DNA of 64,000 nucleotides from Notospermus geniculatus (taxonomy: Eukaryota; Nemertea; Pilidiophora; Heteronemertea; Lineidae), in the NCBI GenBank assembly GCA_002633025.1, contig NMRB01000146.1, positions 32,408-96,407 on the forward strand. The letters are read 5' to 3'. The notes beneath the pieces are model-generated. The model searched no databases. It was not told the origin of the DNA and saw only the letters and a program-made list of their open reading frames with translations. Positions 13,001 through 21,736 of the stretch are shown here, one piece after another (within the stretch, counting starts at the first letter, position 1; each line of letters starts with the position of its first letter). The translations under genes and the position numbers were made by a program.

Positions 13001-16000
13001 TGTATGTGAGAGCAGCTGTCTTCATTTCATTAGTTTTCCTATCATTTTCAGGTGGTGCTGCCCTTGATTTGAATGCTGTCGAACCCAAAGCCTGCAAATG
13101 GATCTTGGACATGACTTGGCTCAATCTTGTGGAACTCAGCAAGTTGCCACAATTTCATGACATTCTCAAACAGGTAGACGCATTGCCTTTGTCAAAAACT
13201 GTTTGTCGATGCTTTGGTTATCCAAACAGATACGTTGTCGTAAAAGATTCAGTCTTAAAAGCACAGAGGTATTCTTTCCCATGAGACTTTTGAGAAGATG
13301 GTGCAGTTTCCCCTTGCACAGCTACACAGAGATGATGTTCCCTTGTCTTTTTCATCAACTCATTTCCCTTCTGTGTGTAGATTCCCTCGAGTGAGAAGCA
13401 GTGGAAGGCTTGGTTTGACAAGGATGCTCCTGAAGAGGAGATCATTCCTGATGGTTACTCTAGCTCTTTGGATACGTTCCGCAAGCTGTTGCTGATCAGG
13501 TGAGATGAAGACTTTCATTCACTGTCCTTCTGATCCAATGTTGTCTTCATGCACAACCCTATTTTGCTCTCATGTCCAATTCGATAATTTGCCAACTCAA
13601 TCGCAGTGTGTGTGGGCATATTCTGAGTTTTTTCTCCTGCATACAGGTCGTGGTGTCCAGATAGGACCATTGCTCAAGCAAGGAAATACATTGCCTCAGC
13701 CATGGGCGACAAATATGCTGACCCAGTCATCCTGAACCTCGAGGCCATGTGGGGCGAGAGTGATACCAGGACTCCTCTAGTCTGTCTCCTGTCCATGGGC
13801 TCTGATCCCACCAACCAGATTGAGCTACTGGCAAAGAAGCTTCACGTTGGTAGGTACATGCATATTGGTTATCAGCGGACACTTCAAATCATGAAAAGTA
13901 AAACTAAAAGTCATTAGTTCAATGGGAACGAAAGTCAGTCATGTGTCAATGCTTATGAATTTTCACAAAACATTATTCATGACATGAGGCGAATAACTGT
14001 CTATCAGCATCAGACATGCTGCTGGCTTGAATTTTGGTACTGATTCATCATTTTTCTATTTAGAATGTCGGGCCATTTCCATGGGACAGGGCCAAGAGGT
14101 GCATGCACGGAAACTAGTTGCTAACTTCGGCCAAAATGTGAGTATGCGACTTATACAGTTTGATCTGTGAAGATCTCAGAAGACAGAACAAACTAACAGC
14201 AGACCCGATATTGCAGATCCACTTAAAGGCACCGTTCCCACCTGCTGAGAGCTTTCTATTCTCAATGACAGTGAATAGCCAAGATGTGAACATGATATGA
14301 TGATAGATGACCGATTGTGATTCTGGTTTCAGGGAGGCTGGGCACTGCTACAGAACTGTCATCTCGGTCTTGAGTTCATGGAGGAGCTGTTAGATATTCT
14401 AAGTGAAACTGAGACTTTCCATGAACAGTTTAGAGTCTGGATAACTACCGAGGTCCATGCTCACTTCCCAATAAGCCTTCTTCAGGTATGTTTAACAAAG
14501 GCACTAAAACATCACAAATCTGCATTGCAGCATTCAATGACAAATCAAGTCCATGACAGGTATAAAATAAGATTTTGAGATTGTCCAAAATTTTCTTTTA
14601 GGTTTCCATCAAGTTCACGAACGAGCCACCTCAGGGCATCAAGGCCGGTTTGAAGAGAACCTACACTGCGCTCAGTCAAGATTTCATTGACATCACCAAC
14701 ATGATGCAGTGGAAGCCTATGTTGTATGCAGTCTCGTTCTTGCATACTGTAGTCCAGGTATTAAATGCTACTTGAATTGAAATTGACACAGGACTTCTGT
14801 CATTGTCATTCATCTCTAAGATGAGATTTTGGATTAATCTTGGAGTGCCCCATGTCACTCAGTCATTCAATAACTGCTCTCATTTTGCTTTCCTTTCATT
14901 GCACTTGTGGACTCCATGAAGGAAACCAACTTTTTTGTCAGATTATTAGGAATGGGCATGTAAAAACAGTATACATGTAGAATAGAAATTCGTTTCAGAC
15001 CAGGCTCTACTTTTGGCACAGGTTATAACCTGCTGTTTCATCATTCACCTCTTTCACGTTGTTTTTCCTCTTCATACAACTACAGGAAAGGAGGAAATTT
15101 GGACCCCTAGGTTGGAATATTCCATATGAATTCAACTCTGCTGATTGGGCAGCAAGTGTCCAGTTTGTCCAGAATCACCTTGACGATCTTGACCCTAAAA
15201 AGGTATGCTCAGATTTCCCTTCAGTCAGAGTGATCCCTCTTTGCAAGTATCTGATGGTGTTTCCCTCAAATGCTCATACACATTAACAGAAATAGGAACA
15301 GTATAAGCAATGAGAGGTTGATTCTTAACGGTACGTTTTTGCAGGGTGTGTCTTGGAGCACTGTACGTTACATGCTTGGTGAAGTCCAGTATGGTGGGAG
15401 AGTCACGGATGACTATGACAAAAGGCTCCTCAACACATTTGCTAAGGTAAGATCGCCAACAGCAACAACTATCCGTTGGATGCTTTGGCTACGTCTCTAG
15501 ACTAAGACGGTACTGAAAGAGCATGAGTTCAACGCTCTATCATTGCATCCTGCTCTCCAAGCTGCCCCAATTGAGACAGAATAATAATTTTTTGGTCGTT
15601 TAGGTGTGGTTTGGTGAGAACATGTTCCAGGATGCATTCTCCTTCTACACTGGCTACAAGATTCCCAAACAAAAGACTATTCAGCAAATTATGGCCTTCA
15701 TTGAGGAGCTCCCACTGGTTGACTCTCCTGAGGCGTTTGGTCTGCACCCAAATGCAGATATCACGTAAGCTTTTGACTCTTAGTTGGAATTGATATTGAA
15801 TATGAAATGGAAGAAGTCCCCTAGTTGTACTCAAATCACAGTGTCCTCTGAGAGAGGGTGTGTAAGGAATTATACAGTTTGATATTCATACAATTTGGTA
15901 CTGATTCAAAAGTACCCAACTCATAGTGCACTCAGAGAGAGTGTGAACCTGAAGCAGTTTCATGCTTTTGGTACTGATTCAATTTGATACGGATACGGTT

Positions 16001-18303
16001 TTGGAATTTCTTTATATCTAAAGCTATCAGAGTAACATGGCAGCAGAGGTCTTGGAGACAATAATGAGCATCCAACCCAAGGACAGTGGCGGCGGTTCTG
16101 GTGAGACCAGGGAGACTGTCGTCTACAGATTGGCTGATGACATGTTGGAGAAGCTCCCACCAGCTTATGTACCCCATGAGGTAGGCCTGAACTTGTTGAA
16201 TTAGTTTAAAAGTTTGGGTGGGGCTACAAGTGCAACCCCAAATGATTTCATGATCAGCTCTTTGTAATGAGTAGTGGACAGTCCATTTCTACCCGAAGAC
16301 CTGGTTGGAATCAAAAGGCTCATTTATGAATTTTTTTATGTTGAGAGTGTGGGACTGAACGGCTGGTCTATATGCATGCGAGGGGCATTTACGGGCTATA
16401 GGCCAAAGTATGAAATGAGATACATGTACTTGTTTATGATGTCCACCTCATTTGTTCATTTTCATGGCATTGACATGTTTGCCATCTTAGTCAACTTTTT
16501 TCCATGCTCTGTGGTGGATAAGAGCAATTTGTCAGCTATGAATTTCTCACAGTACTACTCTCTAATATCATGATTTATGTGATTTCAATGATTACCAGGT
16601 GAAAGATCGTCTCAGAAAGATGGGAGTCCTACAGCCTCTCAATATCTTCTTGAAGCAAGAGATCGACAGGATGCAGAGGGTTATCAACACTGTCAGGTTG
16701 ACACTCATTGATCTAAAATTGGCCATCGAGGGAACCATTATTATGAGTGAGGTAAAATAGTGACAGAGAATCTGAAGAATTTGAACAATCAAGCTAAAGG
16801 ACTGCTCCTTGTGAGGGTTTTCTTGTTGGAGTTGGTTCTCATTGGCTAGGTCATCATTGTTGCAGGACTTGCACCAAGATAAACAATGGCACAAAAGACT
16901 GCCCACAATTTTCTCTGACCAAGTTGCCGAATGAAGCCAACTTGCACAAAACTCTCTCGTGGAGGAGCAGCTTAACTTTCCTGATGTGCTAAATTTTACT
17001 GTTGAAAGGTACTCTCCAACAATTCTGCAAATCATGAACTGAATTTTCCACCACTGATACGCTGTTTTTTTGGCCTTGTCTCTTTAGAACCTCCGTGATG
17101 CTCTGGACAGCATGTATGATGCGAGGGTGCCAGAGATGTGGAGGAAAATCTCATGGGATTCGAGCACTCTAGGTTTCTGGTTCACTGAACTCTTGGAGAG
17201 AAATGATCAATTCTCCAAGTGGATATTTCAAGGACGACCCATAGTCTTTTGGATGACTGGATTCTTCAATCCTCAAGGTGGGTTCATTCGTGATGCCTTC
17301 TTAGAACAGCACAGGGTCTGAAAATACAGGTCACTTTGCTTTGCTATGGTCAACAGACTCCAGGAAGTACTCCTAAACCCAAGTTTTTATAACTTGGGTG
17401 GCTTGCTTTGTCATTGACTACACTAGATCTGGAAGTACTGTCAGCCAACTGTACAGTACTGTGGACTATAAGCATGTCAATTCGTCATGTGACCTTGCGT
17501 CATGTCTTTATCATGACAATCATTTTTTGATAAAATCTGCTCGTGATGTTTTTTCTCAGGTTTCCTTACTGCGATGAGACAAGAAGTAACCAGGGCACAC
17601 AAGGGTTGGGCACTGGATTCAGTCACACTACACAATGATGTCATCAGATCCAACAAGGAAGACATATCATCACCACCCGCTGTGAGTACCTGATAAAAAC
17701 ATCCAAACTATCCTTCTCCCCCCCCCCACGCCCAGTTTTCATTTGGTAGGCCTACCACATGAATACATTTGTTCACACATTGTTGTCTTTGCTGATTCCC
17801 TGTCATTGGTGATTGCTCATTCCTCTGATAAAAAGCTTTTCCCTTGGGTCCATTAGCTATTTCTCGAGAGGCACTTTTATGCCATATTTGACCCTCGTCC
17901 TGAACTAAGCATGTTATCTTTTTATATACACTGTATAGTTTAATGGAGTGCTCTCACAATCCAGATAGTTTTGGAAACCTTCCATTGTTCTTGTACTTTT
18001 TCTGTGTATTTCTAGGAGGGTGTCTACATCTATGGCCTTTATCTGGATGGTGCAGGCTGGGACCGCAAAAACTGCCGTCTCGTGGAACCCTCACCCAAAG
18101 TACTGTTCACGATGCTACCAGTCGTACACATGTACGCCATCAACTCAACTGCACCAAAGGACCCCAAACTGTACCAGTGCCCTGTCTACAAGAAACCACG
18201 CAGGACTGACTTGACTTACATCAGTTTCATTGTCCTGAAGACCCTAGTCACTCCAGACCACTGGATCCTTCGTGGAGTTGCTGCTCTCTGCGACATCAAG
18301 TAA
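10..18303 (+). CDS. DNAH5/8-like: Axonemal outer-arm dynein heavy chain, DNAH5/DNAH8 class, 3' half (41 exons)
   Basis: This encodes the C-terminal half of a ciliary motor ATPase, which slides axonemal microtubules. Exons: 10-251, 447-587, 830-1061, 1508-1702, 2036-2241, 2554-2732, 3050-3194, 3604-3767, 4196-4388, 4723-4845, 4985-5115, 5932-6085, 6435-6599, 6836-7062, 7264-7486, 7617-7793, 7886-8053, 8253-8468, 8710-8847, 9046-9173, 9529-9697, 9840-9995, 10174-10419, 10759-10851, 11158-11401, 12266-12380, 12550-12740, 13052-13173, 13381-13499, 13647-13849, 14064-14137, 14333-14485, 14602-14757, 15086-15202, 15345-15446, 15604-15764, 16024-16180, 16599-16751, 17088-17277, 17560-17681, 18016-18303. 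All phases join; the total is 2291 full codons plus TAA. Family members have about 4600 residues, so half is outside the window. The first exon enters with two bases of a split codon after an AG at 8-9. DNAH5 and DNAH8 are vertebrate paralogues and I cannot choose between them. One intron (8848-9045) is GC-AG. Exon joins were inferred by eye from family resemblance. Confidence 0.97.
1096..1345 (-). mobile_element. tRNA-derived SINE, intron 3 of dynein (reverse)
   Basis: On the minus strand the head reads as a degenerate tRNA. It has an A-box-like TGCCTAGTGG, an anticodon-arm-like GCTTTGTAAGC (reads as Thr TGT) and a B-box-like GGTTTGAAACC. The head is followed by a body shared with 62340-62590, with segments such as CAAGACCCCATCCAAGTGAG-like text and GGACAGTAAGCC. 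Two independent insertions with the same head-body order support a SINE family. B-box decay suggests an old copy. Confidence 0.8.
1508..4388 (+). CDS. Dynein exons 4-9: AAA3 module
   Basis: Counting full codons from the start of the window, the AAA3 P-loop GEQGTAKT lies at residues 258-265 (exon 1508-1702). The Walker B-like VFIDDVNMP is in exon 2036-2241 and the [15 protein letters not shown] stretch in exon 2554-2732. Exon 3604-3767 encodes the conserved [14 protein letters not shown]. Acceptor 3047-3049 is AAG rather than the commoner CAG or TAG, but the phase and the family sequence ([12 protein letters not shown]) fix it. Introns 3195-3603 and 3768-4195 contain nothing I can identify. 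Confidence 0.94.
4723..7062 (+). CDS. Dynein exons 10-14: AAA4 module
   Basis: Exon 4985-5115 holds the AAA4 P-loop GVGGSGKQS (residues 622-630). Exon 5932-6085 holds the Walker B region [10 protein letters not shown] and the downstream NNVLSSGEV. Exon 6435-6599 encodes the FARDEL-like segment. Exon 6836-7062 carries [20 protein letters not shown] and the WFNRWP motif shared by axonemal heavy chains. The long intron 5116-5931 contains a minisatellite, and intron 6086-6434 contains a G12 run near 6332. Confidence 0.94.
5404..5575. repeat. Minisatellite in dynein intron 11
   Basis: About six copies of a 26-30 bp unit built on CACTCACTTGGTAATCTCCA, alternating ATTCACC and ATCGCTCG spacers. It lies within intron 5116-5931, with pyrimidine-rich flanks. 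Confidence 0.9.
7264..9173 (+). CDS. Dynein exons 15-20: stalk coiled coil and microtubule-binding domain
   Basis: Exons 7264-7486 and 7617-7793 encode a charged heptad-rich helix (CC1 of the antiparallel stalk; for example [19 protein letters not shown]). Exons 7886-8053 and 8253-8468 carry the microtubule-binding tip, with [18 protein letters not shown] and the conserved [11 protein letters not shown]. Exons 8710-8847 and 9046-9173 form the returning helix CC2 and end with [19 protein letters not shown]. These exons are absent from the downstream duplicate, so that copy could not bind microtubules. The intron after 8847 begins with GC, not GT. Confidence 0.94.
8848..9045 (+). other. GC-AG intron in dynein
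   Basis: The exon ends GAGAAACAG and the intron opens GCAAGTAG. The frame (138-base exon, phase 0) and the family sequence fix this position. GCAAGT is the usual form of the rare GC donor class. Confidence 0.88.
9529..11401 (+). CDS. Dynein exons 21-25: AAA5 module and strut (buttress) helix pair
   Basis: Exon 9529-9697 starts AAA5 (RLVGDVLL...GPFNQEFR). Exons 9840-9995, 10174-10419 and 10759-10851 carry [19 protein letters not shown], the [20 protein letters not shown] stretch and the [20 protein letters not shown] segment. Exon 11158-11401 is rich in E and K and predicted helical, and corresponds to the strut between AAA5 and AAA6. The duplication breakpoint at 9630/9631 falls inside exon 9529-9697. 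Confidence 0.93.
10925..11060 (-). repeat. Dispersed repeat shared with 3' flank and intergenic region
   Basis: Reverse-complement match to 18903-19050 and 44703-44860. The core includes GAGCACCAATCAGGAGAA, TTGTATTGGTCCA and GCTGCTGTCTTTTGGC. In the second dynein copy the equivalents are about 23053-23215 (this one) and 31605-31745. There is no coding capacity; it is probably a non-autonomous element. Confidence 0.75.
11440..12235. repeat. 35 bp minisatellite in dynein intron 25 (copy 1)
   Basis: More than 20 imperfect units of about 35 bp, combining GGATTAGTCAAGTACAATAG with ACATGTCTATCTCAT. Ten units contain exact AGACATGTCT, usually inside the 14 bp palindrome ATAGACATGTCTAT. Shorter derivative units occur near 11900 and 12110. 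Confidence 0.92.
12266..18303 (+). CDS. Dynein exons 26-41: AAA6 and C-terminal domain
   Basis: Sixteen exons encode AAA6 and the C-terminal cap. Recognisable segments are [10 protein letters not shown] (12266-12380), [20 protein letters not shown] (13052-13173), [13 protein letters not shown] (13647-13849), [15 protein letters not shown] (14333-14485), [13 protein letters not shown] (15086-15202), [19 protein letters not shown] (15345-15446), [11 protein letters not shown] (17088-17277), and the terminal [13 protein letters not shown] before TAA at 18301-18303. Acceptor 16021-16023 is AAG, fixed by phase. Introns over 300 bp (14758-15085, 16181-16598, 16752-17087, 17682-18015) show no other gene. 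The region after the stop is nearly identical in the second copy. Confidence 0.95.
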
Positions 18304-18813
18304 ACTGCCCATCTATTCAAGTCTTTGCAGGAGTCAGTGTCAGAGGAAGGCATTTTGGTTACTTGAGTCAGAATTCGCAGGCTATTTGTTGAATGGACAA
18401 TGATTTTTTTCTGATGTTGTTGACATTTTTTTCAAATGTTCCGTTTACTTGAATTGAAAGAATGGGAATTTTCATTCTTTTACCGGTATATATTTTTGGG
18501 ATACATCTAATATGAGTTTGTGCAAAATATGTTTTCAAAATATCCATGACAGATAACTGTCATGCCAAAGTTTCCCTTTTTTTTTAAATTTGCAAGTTTT
18601 TATACATTTTTACCATTGTTACTGTTTGTTATACTTGAAAAAAACATGTTTTGAAAAAATGCATACGTGTTGTTTTCCTCTCTGATATTGGCATGGTATC
18701 TGTTAAGTACATGTATATTATGTCTGGCTACCACACCAAGGGGGAATGATGATGGAACTGGCTGCAAATAGGAGTGAGCTGTCAGCCATTTGACCAATAG
18801 GTGTCACTATTAT

Positions 18814-18901
18814 GGGTGATTTCAAAGTTGGTGTTAACACGGTGTTTACAATGCTTTAATGCATTGTAAACACCGTGTTAACACCAACTTTGAAATCACC
18901 C
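18814..18901. mobile_element. 88 bp perfect hairpin insertion (MITE-like), copy 1 only
   Basis: Two perfect 41 bp arms, 18814-18854 and 18861-18901, are separated by TTTAAT. The arms begin GGGTGATTTC and end GAAATCACCC. Copy 2 has the empty site at about 31599-31603 (CACTATGTCCC), where the flanking TAT occurs once. No coding capacity. Confidence 0.88.
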
Positions 18902-18902
18902 T

Positions 18903-19050
18903 ATGTCCCAATTCAATGCCTGGAGGACACATTCATGGTTGACTGAGCACCAATCAGGAGAATTTTTTATTGTATTGGTCCACCTGAACTTTGCTGCTGT
19001 CTTTTGGCGAAAAGCACGACTGACTGCTCCTGTTAGGAGAGTGGAACTTC
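18903..19050 (+). repeat. Dispersed repeat (same family as 10925-11060), 3' flank of dynein
   Basis: Contains GAGCACCAATCAGGAGAA, TATTGTATTGGTCCACC and GACTGACTGCTCCTGTTAGG. Its copy-2 equivalent is at about 31605-31745. Confidence 0.75.
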
Positions 19051-19527
19051 CAATGGTCAATACCCATATACAACCTTTTGCTGATGGTAAGGTGCTGCTA
19101 CTAAACTGCTAATTAGGACAGCGACACTTCCAATTTTTAATATTTCAAATTCAAATGTAAAATATAAGACTCACCATCATTTCTTCTTGGTGAGGATCTG
19201 TTGCCGTTTCCCCCTTTCATGTAGGCCTAGAAATGTACCGTTCTTTTGAAAGATTTTTCCACTACTTCCTGCTCCTAGAAGGAAAACAAAAATGACCCGT
19301 ACCACCTTGCATCATTCTGAGCTCAGGGGCTATTCATTGATTCTGGAGGGTGAAGTCGGAAGGGGGTTTGGGGGTCCTCCCCAGAAAAAAAACTGAAAAT
19401 CTTCATCCTCCAGATGCATTTCCCCACATCTGACAACACAATAACTTGGCTTGAAGAGGGAAAATGACCTTTTTAGAGGAAAATTTGCTTTACCCCTTTT
19501 TGCTCTGGGGGCATTTGCTCCCCCCCC

Positions 19528-19598
19528 NNNNNNNNNNNNNNNNNNNNNNNNNNNNNNNNNNNNNNNNNNNNNNNNNNNNNNNNNNNNNNNNNNNNNNN
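19528..19598. other. Assembly gap (71 N)
   Basis: Follows a C-run. The homologous position in copy 2 (32244-32263) is also a gap between C-runs, so the gap reflects a homopolymer that was hard to sequence. Confidence 0.99.
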
Positions 19599-21736
19599 AT
19601 CCCTGGAGCTATCATGCAGGGACCCCGCCACCGCATGTACACATTATATCAAGGCCTAATCTCACTCCAAACTACGTGTGGATTGAGCGAGAGTACATGT
19701 AGGCATGGACATGGTAGGACTGATAAGAACACTTGTCAGGGAAAGATACATAGTGCGGTCGGGTGACAAGGGAGCGAGCGCTAGAACCACCGATATTCTC
19801 ACTCTCAGCTCAGGAGGATGCCTCGTATCCTCACACAATGTATAAGGAACAGGAATAAATAAGAAATAGGCATACTCATAGGCCTACTCATACTGGATCC
19901 GAAATACCTACCGAAGGAATCATTCACAAGAGTGTCTTGAGAACGCGCTGCGTGCCTGCTTGTTTCGTCCACCACACATCTCCAAATAGATTACGGCTGT
20001 CAGCATGGTCAGAGAGCTACATACGAGACATCGCGTGGCGGCAGCCTCAACCACTCACTTCCGTGTGGCACCATGCAGTAGACCATGGAGGTACCTCCAT
20101 GAGTAGACCATTTTCATTTCTTCCAGCCGTACATCTGCTATACAATGGCCATCTGAAAGTAAAGAAACTGAATGACTAGCCCACATAGGCCTACACATAA
20201 TCAAAAAGACCAATCCAACAGCACAGCGCGTTCAGCGGGCATGACCACTACTACAGCGAGTCTGTTTCCCAGTGTGTTCCGAACAATGGGAATCACACAG
20301 AAAAATGGCCACACTGAAAAACGGTACAAAACCTGGTTTCGGTGTGCTGCCTCTATCGTAGCAAGGATGGGCGATATACATTGTGTAGTCCCATACTCAG
20401 CCCCTTCAAACGGAAAGTCAAGTGAAAAGAAGTCGCTAAACTACACGTAGAAGTAGGCCTATTATTTTGAAACTGATGAAGAGCATCCTGTCTGGTGTCG
20501 ATTTCACATTCACAAACTTTTCTTGAACGACTTTGTTTAATTCCACGGCGGCCCACATCCACACATTTCGATCAAAATAATGAGAGATGCACTGCCAATT
20601 TTTTGACTCAACCCTGCTTTTTGCGCAATTCGAATAGAATGAAGAAGGGATAGGCCTATTTTTGCAATCAAATGTTTACCGTACATTTCTTTCTCGTCCA
20701 TTCAAGCTAAAGCCAGCACCAGGCGATACCTCCGGCGGGCGATATCGCAAGCGATCTAATCGCCACCGATCTTCTTGCCAGCCACCACACTAGACGATAT
20801 CGGTTTTGGTATTGTTTGATGTTGGGTAACCATTGCTGTCGAAAAGATCTACGCATCGCTTTCCAGCGTCAACAGCCGATTTTTGTTCGCTGGCGATGAG
20901 ATCGCTTGCGATTACCGCCTGGTCTGCTGCTGCTATGCAGCGGCGTCACCGCGCGGTTAATCCTTTGTTAATAGCGAGGTTGCGCACCTTTCCGACTCCG
21001 ACTTCAACTACGAGAATACTGCAGTCCGCTATGGACATCCTTGATAAAAACTATCTGATAGACGTTTTCATTTCGTCAAACACCATAAATTGAAGGCAGG
21101 AAAATTTGGCCTTATAAATGGGAAGTGCGGATAAATAATGAATATTGAAGTCGTTGAAGTCGTAAGCCTAGTCGTTACGACTTGAAACACGACTATAATA
21201 TTTGCGATGTATGTGCACTTCCGATTACAGGTCAAAATAATTCTGCCACAAAGTTATGGCATTCTACAGTTTGCAAACGTCTATCAAGTCGTTTTTATTA
21301 AGGATGTCTACAGTCACAGCGGACTGCAATTCACTCTGATAGTTGAAGTCGGAGTGGGAGTGGGAAAAGTGCAACCTCACTATTATTTCATGCAGCACTG
21401 CACCCAGACAAAACTTTTTGGCATGTGTAAGGCTAATGGTTACACCATAGCGATTTTTCAAAGCCGATGGATAAAACCATGATTTCGTTTCTGCGCTGCA
21501 TCCCGACAAAGCTTCTTTCGCAACTATGATTGGTTGTGTCGTCTCGTTTCGTTTCATTACTTCGTTCCGTTCCTGAGATTACAAAAAGACACGTTGATGT
21601 CGCGCAACCTAACTGGTTAATGCCAGACGGGGAAGATGCAACAATAATGCCGAAAATGTGATGAAGAAGTGCCAAATTCCGGAAGGCTCAACTTTCCATA
21701 CCTCAAGGACAAGTGGTGCGCTTCTTCACTGGCACA
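19599..21736. other. Non-coding end of duplication copy 1
   Basis: No gene seen. It includes a segment of GATATCGC/GCGATATC-rich inverted repeats (about 20715-20940), related to 63440-63545 near the ADAMTS exons, and homology to 32264-37934 interrupted by that copy's insertions. Confidence 0.6.
20715..20940. repeat. GCGAT-rich inverted-repeat element
   Basis: Contains GGGCGATATCGCAAGCGAT and, downstream, its approximate reverse complement ATCGCTTGCGATTACC. The part GATATCGG.TTTGGTATTGTTTG.TGTTGGG recurs at about 63490-63525. This pattern suggests a MITE family; copy 2 has it at about 36820-37120. Confidence 0.6.

Larger units (their letters stand above)
18304..19527. other. 3' flank of dynein copy 1
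   Basis: Presumed 3' UTR followed by repeats. The first 500 bases are A/T-rich and nearly identical to 31106-31600. I see no clear AATAAA within it. It contains the 88 bp hairpin and the dispersed repeat, and runs into a C-run and gap at 19521-19598. Confidence 0.6.

Noticed and set aside
12741-13009. Reading frame continues from dynein exon 27 through the intron for about 90 codons
   Set aside because: The acceptor at 13051 and the family sequence require splicing, and the equivalent intron in copy 2 has a 1-base indel that breaks the frame.
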